Assembly (NCBI GenBank): GCA_963752745.1
Contig: CAVWAK010000024.1
Coordinates: 1 to 64,000, forward strand
Direction of reading: 5' to 3'
DNA length: 64,000 nt
Origin: Thiogranum sp963752745
GTDB taxonomy: Bacteria; Pseudomonadota; Gammaproteobacteria; DSM-19610
A program made the position numbers and the translations under genes. The notes below the pieces were generated by a model that saw only the letters and a program-made list of their open reading frames with translations, was not told the DNA's origin and ran no database searches. Each line of letters begins with the position of its first letter. Position 1 is the first letter of the stretch. Positions 1-8,425 of this stretch are shown here, piece after piece.

Positions 1-1650
1 ATCAAGAGCGAGTGAGACTTCGGAGCCAGTCGCCACGAGGACGACGTCGGTGCCATCACGCAGGACATACCCGCCTCTAGCAACGGAACCTTCCATACCT
101 GACCTGTCGAGGACTGGAAGATCCTGGCGGGTGGTCAGAATGCATGAGGGACCGTCGGAGCGATTCAATGCGAGCTCCCAGGCTTCGACCGTTTCACCAG
201 CATCGGCCGGGCGGAATACCCACATGTTGGGCATTGCCCGCAGCGAGGCGAGCTGCTCAATCGGCTGATGGGTGGGACCGTCCTCGCCAAGGAAGATCGA
301 TTCATGGCTGAAGTTCCACACGCTTGGTGCGCCCATCAGGGCCGACAGGCGAAGCGCCGGGCGCATGTAATCGCTGAACACGAAAAAGGTCGCTCCGTAT
401 GGCTGCAAGCCCCCGTGGATGGCCATCCCGTTGACGATCGTAGCCATCGCATGCTCACGGATACCAAAAGCAATGTTCCGCTCCCCCATCGCATGTGGCG
501 CCATGTAGGCGTCCGACGAGATGTGGGTCTTGGTCGATCCAACCAGGTCAGCCGAACCGCCGATGAACCCCGGGAGCTTTTGGGCCATCTGGTCAAAGAT
601 TTTGCCGGTGGCGGCCCGGGTGGCGATCTTGTCACCGAAGTCTGGGGACACGATCTCAATCGGCTCCGGAGCGTACATGGCTCGCCAAAGCGTCTTGGTT
701 TCGTGAGCTGCAGCGGCCAGCCGACCTTCCCACGCTGCAGATGCCGTCCGGCCGCGATTCATGGCCTCGGTGAAGGCGGCCACGACGTCGTCGGGTACCG
801 TGAATGTTTCGTCGACGGGCCATCCCATCGCCTCTTTTACGAGCTTGATCTCGGCGTCGCCGAGCGGCGAACCGTGGGCACCAGCCGTGTCCTGTTTGTT
901 GGGGCTTCCATGGCCAATATGGGTTCGGGCCAGGATGAGCGATGGCCGGTCTTCGACATTGACAGCCGCGTGGAAGGCCGTCGAGATCTCTTCGTAATCG
1001 TGGCCATCGATGGATTGCGTGTGCCAGCCAGCCGCGTCGAAGCGTTTTGCCACATCTTCGGTGAACGTTAGGTCCGTGGATCCGTCGATAGAAATGTTGT
1101 TGTCGTCGTAGACGTAGGTCAGCTTCCCCAGACCGAGATGGCCCGCCAACGACGCTGACTCATAGGAGATTCCCTCCATCAGGTCCCCATCGGAGACGAA
1201 GCCCCAGGTTCGATGATTGACCAGGTCTGATCCGAGCCGTTCACGCAGGTGCGCCTCGGCGATGGCCATACCAACTCCGGTGCCGAAGCCCTGTCCTAGG
1301 GGTCCCGTGGTCATCTCGATTCCGCGGCTGGGATCTCGCTCGGGGTGACCGGCGGTGTGTGAGCCCCACTGGCGAAAGTCCTTGATGTCATCGAGCGAAA
1401 TCGGAAATCCAGCAAGGTGGAGCAGCGAATACAGCAGCATTGACCCGTGGCCATTTGATACGACGAACCGATCGCGATCTGGCCATTCCGGTTGGTCGGG
1501 ATTCACGATCAAGAACTCGGACCACAGGACAGCGGCCAGATCGGCCATACCCATCGGCATCCCTGGATGACCGGAGTTGGCCCGTTGAACCGCGTCCATC
1601 GACAGGCCCTTGATTGTGTTGGCGGCGCGTTCAAGCAGTTCTGGGGTCAT
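1..1650 (-). CDS. tkt: transketolase, C-terminus beyond the left edge
   Basis: Transketolase moves two-carbon ketol units between sugar phosphates in the pentose phosphate and Calvin pathways, using thiamine diphosphate. Reading the reverse complement from the ATG at 1650 gives about 550 uninterrupted residues. Visible signatures are ANSGHPGMPMG near residue 25, SNGHGSMLLY, TTGPLGQGF, the ThDP motif SDGDLMEG followed by DDNNISIDG, and the pyrimidine-domain block FGIREHAM. Full-length enzymes have about 660 residues, so roughly the last 110 lie outside the window. It reads away from the glycosyltransferase gene with a 100-bp gap. It belongs to the left, foreign-looking part of the window. Confidence 0.95.
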   Translation of the reverse strand, partial: MTPELLERAANTIKGLSMDAVQRANSGHPGMPMGMADLAAVLWSEFLIVNPDQPEWPDRDRFVVSNGHGSMLLYSLLHLAGFPISLDDIKDFRQWGSHTAGHPERDPSRGIEMTTGPLGQGFGTGVGMAIAEAHLRERLGSDLVNHRTWGFVSDGDLMEGISYESASLAGHLGLGKLTYVYDDNNISIDGSTDLTFTEDVAKRFDAAGWHTQSIDGHDYEEISTAFHAAVNVEDRPSLILARTHIGHGSPNKQDTAGAHGSPLGDAEIKLVKEAMGWPVDETFTVPDDVVAAFTEAMNRGRTASAAWEGRLAAAAHETKTLWRAMYAPEPIEIVSPDFGDKIATRAATGKIFDQMAQKLPGFIGGSADLVGSTKTHISSDAYMAPHAMGERNIAFGIREHAMATIVNGMAIHGGLQPYGATFFVFSDYMRPALRLSALMGAPSVWNFSHESIFLGEDGPTHQPIEQLASLRAMPNMWVFRPADAGETVEAWELALNRSDGPSCILTTRQDLPVLDRSGMEGSVARGGYVLRDGTDVVLVATGSEVSLALD

Positions 1651-1750
1651 ACAGTCAGGCACTCCTTCGGGTCCCATCCATGGTAGTCAAGCCCAACCCA
1701 GCCTTGAATCGACCCGGGACGGCTGGCCGACTGGTTCGAGCGCGGTCCCG

Positions 1751-2749
1751 TCAGTCGGGGGCGTTGCTCGGAAAAGGCACAATCGTCCGGCTTGATTCGA
1801 TGAACAAAGGCCGATTTCGAACCTCATCCAATGTCCGCCAGACGTACTCACCAAGAAATCCAATCGCCAGAAGCGTGATGCCGCTCATAAGCGACGACAC
1901 GACCATGAGCGAAGCCCACCCCGATACCGGGATCCGTCCCATGAGCCCTCGGACCAGCGTCACCACGCCAAATAAGAGACCGGCCGCGCCCACGAGAACG
2001 CCGACCAGTGACAGCATCCGAATCGGAGCGGCGGAAAACGACGTCAACATGTCGACAGCGAGCCGTACCCGTTTCCTCAAGGACCAACCAGACTCGCCGG
2101 CCAACCGTTCACCGCGGTCATACTCGACGAAAGCGTCCCTGAGCCCGAGATTGAACACGAGAAGAAACACCGGAGCGTTCCGCTCACCGTAAGCCTGCAC
2201 TATGTCGGAAGCACGCCGGGAGATCGCCATCACATCGATGCCAGTGGTCGGGTAGTGGAGTCCGGTGAGCATGCGGAACAAGCGGTAGTAGAGATTTGCC
2301 AGCTGGCGGGTCAGGAACGGATCATGGCTCCTCGATTTCCGCCGACCCCAAACCACCTCTACGCCAGGTGTAAATGCCGCGACAATATCGGCCAACATCT
2401 CAGGCGGGTCCTGTCCGTCAGCGGCGAGCACGACCAGGAGATCTCCGCTCGCCGCCGCAAGACCGCATCGAATAGCTGTATGAGATCCAACATTGGTTGA
2501 TAGATCGATAACCGTTCCGGAGAGATGGCCATCTAACCGGCCGGTCGCGGCAGCCACGGTCTGATCCGATGAGCCGTCACTAACAACAATTACTTCCAGA
2601 TCATCGAGCAAGCCAGGAGCCAGCCGCTGGGCGTCGGCTATCCGGTCGATGGTTGCCCCAATCGAGGCTTCCTCGTTATAGGCAGGCAAGATCACCGAGA
2701 CTGACGGCACCCACGGTTCTTTCTGGCTTGGGGGCCGCGATGCTACCAT
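1751..2749 (-). CDS. GT2 family polyprenyl-phosphate glycosyltransferase (ArnC/GtrB type)
   Basis: A GT-A fold glycosyltransferase of 332 residues. The N-terminal domain has VSVILPAYNEE (about residues 17-27), VIVVSDGSSDQT, and a modified DxD segment AADGQDPPEML. After residue 230 come two strongly hydrophobic segments (about 235-262 and 278-300), the layout of ArnC/GtrB/DPM1-like enzymes that load a sugar onto a lipid carrier at the inner membrane. The donor sugar cannot be told from sequence. It is divergent from the sugar dehydrogenase gene at 2815, with 65 bp between starts, which suggests a small polysaccharide or lipid-glycan locus. The start is an ATG at 2749. Confidence 0.88.
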   Translation of the reverse strand: MVASRPPSQKEPWVPSVSVILPAYNEEASIGATIDRIADAQRLAPGLLDDLEVIVVSDGSSDQTVAAATGRLDGHLSGTVIDLSTNVGSHTAIRCGLAAASGDLLVVLAADGQDPPEMLADIVAAFTPGVEVVWGRRKSRSHDPFLTRQLANLYYRLFRMLTGLHYPTTGIDVMAISRRASDIVQAYGERNAPVFLLVFNLGLRDAFVEYDRGERLAGESGWSLRKRVRLAVDMLTSFSAAPIRMLSLVGVLVGAAGLLFGVVTLVRGLMGRIPVSGWASLMVVSSLMSGITLLAIGFLGEYVWRTLDEVRNRPLFIESSRTIVPFPSNAPD

Positions 2750-2814
2750 CGGGCCGATCCTGGCCGCATTCTCACGGGCGAGGCGATTAGACGACCGCCC
2801 AACACGGAGCGACG

Positions 2815-3843
2815 ATGGAACCCGTTCGTATAGCTGTAATAGGCGCTGGCTATTGGGGTCCCAATCTCATTCGAAACCTGACTGCTTTCCCTGGCACAAC
2901 CGTCCCGTGGGTTTGCGATACGTCGCTACCCACGGCCGAAAGGGCGATCGCCAATACTCCCGCCAAAGCAACATCGAATCTTGACGAAGTCTTGACCGAC
3001 CCGGCGGTTCACGGAGTAGCCATCGCCACACCGGCAGGTACCCACGCCGCGATTGCGCAAGCCGCCCTGGCGGCAGGCAAACATGTGCTCGTAGAGAAGC
3101 CATTGGCTCGAACCGTCGCTGATGGCGAAGCCATGGTGCAGTTGGCCGAGGATGCCGGGCTTGTCCTAATGACCGATCACACGTTCTGTTACACCGGTGC
3201 GGTCCGGAAAATCGCCGAGGTGATTTCCAGCGGCGACCTTGGAGACATTCAGTACTACGACTCCGTCCGGATCAACCTCGGACTCGTCCAATCCGACATT
3301 GATGTCTTCTGGGACCTGGCTCCCCACGATCTGTCGATCCTCGACTTCATCCTCCCCGAGGGAGTTCGTCCGGTAGCGGTCTCCGCTCACGGCGCCGATC
3401 CTCTCGGTGTCGGGCACCCATGCGTTGGTTTCTTTTCGATGCCACTCTCCAACGGTGGCATCGCCCACGCCCACGTGAATTGGCTCAGCCCAACCAAGGT
3501 CCGCACGACAACCGTAGGCGGCTCGAAGAAAATGCTCCTGTGGGACGATCTTCGCCCCTCACAACGTGTCAGCGTGTTCGACACCAGTGTCGAAGTCATC
3601 GACGACGAGCAAGCTCGAAGGCGCGCCTTCGTGTCTTACCGAACCGGAGAAATGGTGGCTCCGGTAATCGATGACACCGAAGCGCTCCAACGTGTGGTCG
3701 GAGAGTTCTCAGCGGCGATCCGGGAGGAGCGTGCTCCTCTTACGGACGGGCGAAGCGGATTGCGAGTCCTGAAAGTTCTGACCGCCATACAGCAGAGCAT
3801 GGCGAGCGACGGTTCGCTGATCCCTCTCGATTTGGAGATGTGA
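2815..3843 (+). CDS. Gfo/Idh/MocA family oxidoreductase (nucleotide-sugar dehydrogenase-like)
   Basis: A 342-residue NAD(P)-dependent dehydrogenase. The N-terminal Rossmann domain opens with AVIGAGYWGPNLIRN, and EKPLARTVADGE (near residues 94-105) is the family's conserved EKP site with the catalytic Lys. The C-terminal substrate-binding domain contains DLAPHDLSILDFIL. The closest functional types I recognise are WbpB/WlbA-like enzymes acting on UDP-sugar acids, and the neighbouring glycosyltransferase supports a glycan role, but the substrate is not determined. The C-terminus looks natural for the family. The stop codon at 3841-3843 lies at the point where the sequence changes character. Confidence 0.9.
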   Translation: MEPVRIAVIGAGYWGPNLIRNLTAFPGTTVPWVCDTSLPTAERAIANTPAKATSNLDEVLTDPAVHGVAIATPAGTHAAIAQAALAAGKHVLVEKPLARTVADGEAMVQLAEDAGLVLMTDHTFCYTGAVRKIAEVISSGDLGDIQYYDSVRINLGLVQSDIDVFWDLAPHDLSILDFILPEGVRPVAVSAHGADPLGVGHPCVGFFSMPLSNGGIAHAHVNWLSPTKVRTTTVGGSKKMLLWDDLRPSQRVSVFDTSVEVIDDEQARRRAFVSYRTGEMVAPVIDDTEALQRVVGEFSAAIREERAPLTDGRSGLRVLKVLTAIQQSMASDGSLIPLDLEM

Positions 3844-3850
3844 TGGCACG
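3843..3850. other. probable chimeric junction between two genomes
   Basis: Left of this point three consecutive genes look actinobacterial. Right of it every gene looks gammaproteobacterial. The first right-hand gene, a pirin, is already in mid-domain at its first in-frame codons (GRPQGGAWDGIGQFVYLADA from about 3851), with no start codon or N-terminus before it. I see no inverted repeats, tRNA or integrase at the joint that would explain a natural insertion. Confidence 0.65.
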
Positions 3851-4435
3851 GGCCGACCGCAGGGTGGTGCCTGGGACGGTATCGGTCAGTTTGTGTACCT
3901 GGCTGACGCGCGTTTTGTCCCTGGCGGAGAAACGGGCATGCATAACCATAAGGAAATAGACGTAATTTCGCTAATGCTTGACGGCCGTCTGCAGCATGAA
4001 GGTTCTCTCGAACATGGCAAGTCACTGGATGCGTTTGATGTTCAGGTGCAACGCGCCGGTGGTGAGGGTTTTTCGCACAATGAAGTTAACCCGGATGACA
4101 CTGAAAATCGCATGATTCAACTCTGGGTGCTGCCTGAACAGAACGGCGATTCTGCCGCTTACCGGCATTACCACCTGTCTTCCGGTAAGGTGACACGAGT
4201 CTATGGAGGGGAACCAAATCAGGATGCAGCGTTTCCTGCGGCAACCTGTATTGATATTGCGCGCCTGGCGTTCGGACAAAGTCTCGACATTGACAAGCCG
4301 GCGATGATTTACGTTTGTCAGGGGCGTGGTTTTGTCAATGAAGACGAAGCGGTTGGGGGTGACCTGTTACGTGCCGACCAGTTAACCTTTGACGCTGCCG
4401 AAGACAGTCTGTTGATACTCATCCACGAAAGTTAG
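3845..4435 (+). pseudogene. pirin family protein, 5'-truncated
   Basis: A cupin-fold pirin. The open frame runs from 3845 to the stop at 4435 and shows pirin features throughout: FVYLADARF, the metal-binding stretch GGETGMHNHKEIDV, VQVQRAGGEGFSHNEVNP, and the C-terminal cupin half with VYGGEPNQDAAF. Pirins of this type normally have some 40 to 50 further N-terminal residues, which are absent because the frame begins at the junction. The GTG at 3893 could act as an internal start but would drop conserved residues. I therefore read it as a fragment cut by the join and not as a short gene. Some pirins act as quercetinases or redox-sensing regulators; none can be assigned here. Confidence 0.8.
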
Positions 4436-4438
4436 CAC

Positions 4439-4816
4439 TCAGTCAGCAGCCTGGCTTGAGTTGTTGTTCTGGCGCCAGAGTGCCCGTGCCTGGTCACTGA
4501 TGCATTTTTCATAGTCTTTGCGGGCAGATTTTATTTCTTCCGTGCGCTGTGCGCTGCCAGTCCCTTTACCTGCGGCACGTTTCCGCGGTTCCCGGTAAAC
4601 ACATGACTGTTTTGCCTGTTCCACATAGCCACTGTATTCCTCGCCATAGGAATCCTGATCTCCGGGGCTATCCGGTGAGCCTGCATCGCTGAGTTCAATG
4701 CAGGTATAGGTCTTGTCTGCATTGATCTCACAATCAAGCAGCAGAGCCTGTGTCTGCAGGGGAAGGGTGGCATACAGGAGGCCGGCCACGAGGCTGGATA
4801 GCTGTTTTGATTTCAT
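4439..4816 (-). CDS. small secreted protein of unknown function
   Basis: A 125-residue protein starting at the ATG at 4816 (MKSKQLSSLVAGLLYATLPLQ), with a clear Sec signal peptide ending near QTQA. The mature part is polar and has four Cys: two near residues 29-37, one in QSCVYREPRKRAAG and one in YEKCISDQAR. I do not recognise a domain. The longer frame upstream of 4816 overlaps the preceding acyltransferase gene and is unlikely to be used. It lies 13 bp downstream of that acyltransferase, so the two are probably cotranscribed, and it converges on the pirin fragment with only 3 bp between stop codons. Confidence 0.7.
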   Translation of the reverse strand: MKSKQLSSLVAGLLYATLPLQTQALLLDCEINADKTYTCIELSDAGSPDSPGDQDSYGEEYSGYVEQAKQSCVYREPRKRAAGKGTGSAQRTEEIKSARKDYEKCISDQARALWRQNNNSSQAAD

Positions 4817-4829
4817 GTGACGAAGTGTC

Positions 4830-5867
4830 TCATGACGTCGGGTCTTTACCAACAGCCTTTTCAAGGACCTTCTGCCAGTGTTTGTCAGCCAGATAGGCCC
4901 AGCTTGCAGGATCCTTGAGAATCTCCTGTTCAAAAAAACTTGCGTAGTGTTGAACGGCGTATGGGGTATCCTGGCTGACCAGGGCTGCTCCGACCGAGAC
5001 CTCTATATGTGTACCTTGCGAGTGAAAGTATGCCGGTATAACCGGAACCTGTATGCGAGCCGCTATTCTGGCTGCCCAGTCAGATAGCCCGACTGTTTGG
5101 CCAAACAGCAGTGTGGGTACCTGACCGGGTGTTCGGTCGATATTGTCCAGCGTTGCTGCCACCAGTTTCCCGCCTTTCAGGCAGGAGAACATTGCCCTGG
5201 ACAGCTCGATGGGGTGACCTTCCCGAACCAGTAATAACGAGAGCTGCATGCGCTCGTAAAAATCTATTGCGATGCGGGTACGCTCGATAGTTGGCGAATT
5301 TTTGGCAACCAGAAGCATGTCGAAGCAATCACCGATGCGTAACGCTGAAAATGCACTGGCAATATTGTGAGGAACTGCCAGTACGACACCTCCGTGGGCA
5401 TCGATCAGCGACTGGATACGCGTTTTATCATCAGCCTGCATATGAATGCGCGGCAGAACGGCCTCGCTGCCATGCCGGTAAAGAGTGAAGAAATTATTCA
5501 GTACACCGAGAGTGTTGTGGAGAAATTGTTTGTAAAGCTGTCTCGGTGAATGTTTTGGCGAGCCATCGTCAGCTGGCATCAGCTGGCATATGTGCTCACA
5601 GGCATTCCGAAGCGGATTGTTCGGTAGAACATAGAGTAAACCTGCAATAGCGACCAGCAATCTTGCCGGTAGCAGTGCGAGGCCAACGGGTAGTGCCCGA
5701 ACCAGTCTGTACAGGAAGGGGAAGATAAAGGCTTTAAGGCGGGTACCGCTGAGCCTGCCGGCTTTGTTCGGTGCGATGCGTTCTGTCACGGTTACCTTGC
5801 CCAGGTACAGGATGGGGGAGTTGAGTACCTGAGCTCGGGTGCCGGAACTGTGATCGGTAGCGGGCAT
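4830..5867 (-). CDS. LpxL/LpxM-like lysophospholipid or lipid A acyltransferase homologue
   Basis: A 345-residue membrane-associated acyltransferase homologue. After a 45-residue polar leader come hydrophobic segments (FIFPFLYRLVRALPVGLALLPARLLVAIAGLLYVLP) as in LpxL-type proteins. The presumed active-site block is GGVVLAVPHNIASAF (about residue 158), and there are family-like stretches GGKLVAATLDNIDR and IQVPVIPAYFHSQG. The usual HX4D/E catalytic pair is not evident: the His is followed by NIASA with no acidic residue at the expected place. It may therefore be a divergent or catalytically altered member. The substrate is unknown. It probably shares a transcript with the small secreted protein downstream. 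Confidence 0.7.
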   Translation of the reverse strand: MPATDHSSGTRAQVLNSPILYLGKVTVTERIAPNKAGRLSGTRLKAFIFPFLYRLVRALPVGLALLPARLLVAIAGLLYVLPNNPLRNACEHICQLMPADDGSPKHSPRQLYKQFLHNTLGVLNNFFTLYRHGSEAVLPRIHMQADDKTRIQSLIDAHGGVVLAVPHNIASAFSALRIGDCFDMLLVAKNSPTIERTRIAIDFYERMQLSLLLVREGHPIELSRAMFSCLKGGKLVAATLDNIDRTPGQVPTLLFGQTVGLSDWAARIAARIQVPVIPAYFHSQGTHIEVSVGAALVSQDTPYAVQHYASFFEQEILKDPASWAYLADKHWQKVLEKAVGKDPTS

Positions 5868-5987
5868 GGATATCGATTCTAACCGAGTTTGACCGGATCG
5901 ACAGCCAACCGGGAGGCAGGGACAGCCGTGATGTCCTTCGGTACAATCCCGCCATTTGCAATAGTACAGAGCATCCGAGAGGCCTGA

Positions 5988-6401
5988 ATGAATACCAATA
6001 CCCCAATGTCCCTGATGGACTTCGTCAAAGCTGCCAAGGCAAATATCAAGGAAGTGAGCCCCGACGAGTTGCGGCAGATGTCCAGTGAAATGGAAGACTT
6101 GCTGTTACTGGACGTGCGTGAATCAAGCGAGCACGAGCAGGGGCATATCAAGGGTGCCATGCTGATACCGCGTGGCATTCTGGAAGCGGCTGCTGACCCT
6201 CAATACCCCAAACATGTACCGGTCTTGTCTGCGGCCCGGGGACGGCCAGTCGCCATTTACTGTGCATCCGGCGGGCGCTCAGCCATGGCGGCCAATACCC
6301 TGCAAATGATGGGCTTCGATAGTGTGGTCAGCCTTGAAGGCGGTATTATCCGCTGGTCGAAGGAAAATCGGCCGGTAGAAAAAGAAGCCCGGTATGTGTA
6401 G
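5988..6401 (+). CDS. rhodanese-like sulfurtransferase
   Basis: A single-domain rhodanese of 137 residues, probably cytoplasmic. It has LLLLDVRESSEHEQGHIKGAMLIPRG, and the active-site loop CASGGRS near residue 93 contains the catalytic Cys that carries persulfide sulfur. GGIIRWSKENRPVE closes the domain. The spacing from the DVRE motif to the Cys loop is typical of GlpE/PspE-size proteins, with an extra 25-residue N-terminal helix. The last 56 bp overlap convergently with the end of mtgA. The physiological sulfur donor cannot be inferred. Confidence 0.9.
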   Translation: MNTNTPMSLMDFVKAAKANIKEVSPDELRQMSSEMEDLLLLDVRESSEHEQGHIKGAMLIPRGILEAAADPQYPKHVPVLSAARGRPVAIYCASGGRSAMAANTLQMMGFDSVVSLEGGIIRWSKENRPVEKEARYV

Positions 6402-7086
6402 CGATCTTTCCTATCCAGCCATCGCGGCGGAGCTGTTGCATCTGTTCCAGAATCCAGCGTTGCCGTTCACGCAGGTAGACAGACGGGTTGTTCGCCTGTA
6501 GCACAATCGGGTTGGGCAGCACGGCGGCGAGCAAGGCTGCCTGGTCATCGCTGAGTTGTGCCGGATTCAGTCCGAAGTAGCGGCGACTGGCCTCCGGAAA
6601 TCCATACAGTCCGGGGCCGAGCTCGACGATGTTGAGATAGACCTCAAGAATGCGTTGTTTGGGCCAGCTCAGCTCGATGAGCGCCGTAAACCAGACTTCA
6701 AGTGCCTTGCGTGACATTTGACGCCCCGGCCAAAGAAACAGGTTTTTGGACACCTGTTGTGAAATTGTTGACGCACCCCTCAAGGGCTTGCCATCAAGCT
6801 TGTCAATCACCGCATTCTGTATTGCGCCGGTGTCAAAGCCGAAATGTTCGGGGAATTTTTGATCTTCTGCGGCCATTACTGCCAGTGCGGGGCGAGTGCC
6901 CAGTTGCTGCCAGTCCATCCATTGATAGCGGTACTGCGGGCTATGATTCTGTTGCAGCATGAAGGCGGTGGCAGGGGGTGGAATCCAGCGAAGTAACAGG
7001 ACGGGTATCCAGCTGATCAGCATCAGTGAAATCAATACTTTTAGCAGCAGGCGGCTGAGGCGCCAGCGTTGTGTTTTCTTTCGCAT
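6346..7086 (-). CDS. mtgA: monofunctional biosynthetic peptidoglycan transglycosylase
   Basis: A GT51 enzyme that polymerises lipid II glycan chains at the periplasmic face of the inner membrane. The 246 residues have one N-terminal membrane helix (LLLKVLISLMLISWIPVLLL) and the GT51 signatures: MAAEDQKFPEHFGFD with the catalytic Glu, then GASTISQQVSKNLFLWPGR, ELSWPKQRILEVYLNIVELG and GLYGFPEASRRYFG. The length matches E. coli MtgA (about 240). No transpeptidase domain follows, so it is the monofunctional form. It is convergent with the rhodanese gene. Confidence 0.95.
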   Translation of the reverse strand: MRKKTQRWRLSRLLLKVLISLMLISWIPVLLLRWIPPPATAFMLQQNHSPQYRYQWMDWQQLGTRPALAVMAAEDQKFPEHFGFDTGAIQNAVIDKLDGKPLRGASTISQQVSKNLFLWPGRQMSRKALEVWFTALIELSWPKQRILEVYLNIVELGPGLYGFPEASRRYFGLNPAQLSDDQAALLAAVLPNPIVLQANNPSVYLRERQRWILEQMQQLRRDGWIGKIATHTGLLFLPADFPSTSG

Positions 7087-7319
7087 AAGATGTGTCTGAT
7101 TCCGTTTTACTATGTCGTCGCTGGCAGGAGACAGCGGATTCGGTTTCTGTCGTTAACAGGGGACAACTGAAGTAGTTAGGCTGCTTACAACATCACTAAA
7201 CTATATAACTAATGTGTCTGTTAGTTAAAGTAAAGCCGTTCACACCAGGAGTATTGGCCCGCCTATTGCTATCGGTAACGGTGCCGATGTTCGGCATACA
7301 AGTCCAAGAGGAAGAGTCA

Positions 7320-7562
7320 ATGACAAAACAACTGACTATAATTTTACTGGGTATGGCTGCCGGCGCCGCATTTGCAGCGAATGACAAGGCAGGTTTTGAT
7401 GCAGCTGACAGTAACAAGGATGGCGCCATCACCCGTGGAGAAGCGGCCTCTTTTGCCGCGCTGGAACAAAGTTTCGATAGCGCGGATGCAAACAGCAATG
7501 GATTAATCGAGCTCGACGAGTACAAGCAGATCAAGGTAAGCGAAGAAACAGAAAAGCAGTAA
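7320..7562 (+). CDS. small secreted EF-hand protein
   Basis: An 80-residue protein starting at the ATG at 7320, which has a good ribosome-binding site (AGAGGAAG) upstream; the longer frame from 7212 is not needed. A signal peptide (MTKQLTIILLGMAAGAAFA) leads into two EF-hand loops, DSNKDGAITRGE and DANSNGLIELDE, both with the Asp/Asn and terminal Glu ligands for calcium. It is likely a periplasmic Ca2+-binding protein. A hairpin with ACACCAG/CTGGTGT arms follows at about 7591-7613 but lacks a clear T-tract. Confidence 0.8.
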   Translation: MTKQLTIILLGMAAGAAFAANDKAGFDAADSNKDGAITRGEAASFAALEQSFDSADANSNGLIELDEYKQIKVSEETEKQ

Positions 7563-7685
7563 TGTTCCGGTAGTGCGGTTTTATGGCCGGCACACCAGGT
7601 GCTATATCTGGTGTCGCTGGCCGTTGTAACTGGATTCACGACCAGTACAATATCGCCAGCAACGAAATAATACGGATAAATATCC

Positions 7686-8390
7686 ATGAAGCCTGTGTTT
7701 CTGTTGAGTGTGCTGCTTTCTTCGGTGAGTGTCGCCGATACTGCCTGCGAGTCTGTGTCCAGACAACGTTACGTTGATGGCTGGCAGGAGGCTGCAAGCG
7801 TACAGCGCATCACCATGCGAGTTACCCCTGGCGGCAAGGTGTATTGTGAATATTATCCGGATCGTGAGCAGCAGCTAAATCTGCTCGTGGCGCGTGAACG
7901 TGGGCATCTGGATGGAATCGAATACGACCTGCAATATGCAGATGGCAGCGCTGTGATCCAGGGCCGGGATGGCAAGGGTCTTGAGGATGCAGGTTACACT
8001 GATAACTGGCATCTCTCGTGCCGTAAATTCGATTCAGCCGCGCAGGTGCTCTGCAGCATATCAAGGGATGATATTGTCATCAGGCGTGCAGTTGACGGCA
8101 AGATGTTGCTGACAATCGGTGCAAACTACCAGGAGTCCTCAGAAATTCTGGTCAGGGTAAAAGGGCAATGGGCGGTCACTGTGCCTGCAGCCGAAGGGTT
8201 TTCGCCAGATCAGATTGGTAAGGTTTTACTTCAGATGCGCTCCGGAACATCGCTGGAAAGCCGTTACCATCAGCGTGACAAGCAGCGACCAACTGATAAA
8301 AAAACATCATTGTATGGTTTTAACCAGGCTATGTTGCTTATGGACAAGGTCGCGGCACAACTGAACGCTCTGCAGGCAGGCACGAATTGA
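7686..8390 (+). CDS. periplasmic protein of unknown function
   Basis: A 234-residue protein with a signal peptide (MKPVFLLSVLLSSVSVADTA). The mature part contains several Cys that could pair (CES, YCEYY, LSCRKF, VLCSIS) and a beta-rich pattern with RITMRVTPGGKVYCEYYPD and ILVRVKGQWAV. I do not recognise the family. It may be cotranscribed with the EF-hand gene, 123 bp upstream. It converges with the hydrolase gene on the other strand. Confidence 0.65.
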   Translation: MKPVFLLSVLLSSVSVADTACESVSRQRYVDGWQEAASVQRITMRVTPGGKVYCEYYPDREQQLNLLVARERGHLDGIEYDLQYADGSAVIQGRDGKGLEDAGYTDNWHLSCRKFDSAAQVLCSISRDDIVIRRAVDGKMLLTIGANYQESSEILVRVKGQWAVTVPAAEGFSPDQIGKVLLQMRSGTSLESRYHQRDKQRPTDKKTSLYGFNQAMLLMDKVAAQLNALQAGTN

Positions 8391-8425
8391 ATATCTCAAC
8401 ACTGTTGTAACTACCCCGCCGGAGC

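Noticed and set aside
268..1071. 267-residue plus-strand open frame
   Set aside because: It is the antisense shadow of the transketolase gene, whose minus-strand translation matches family motifs throughout.
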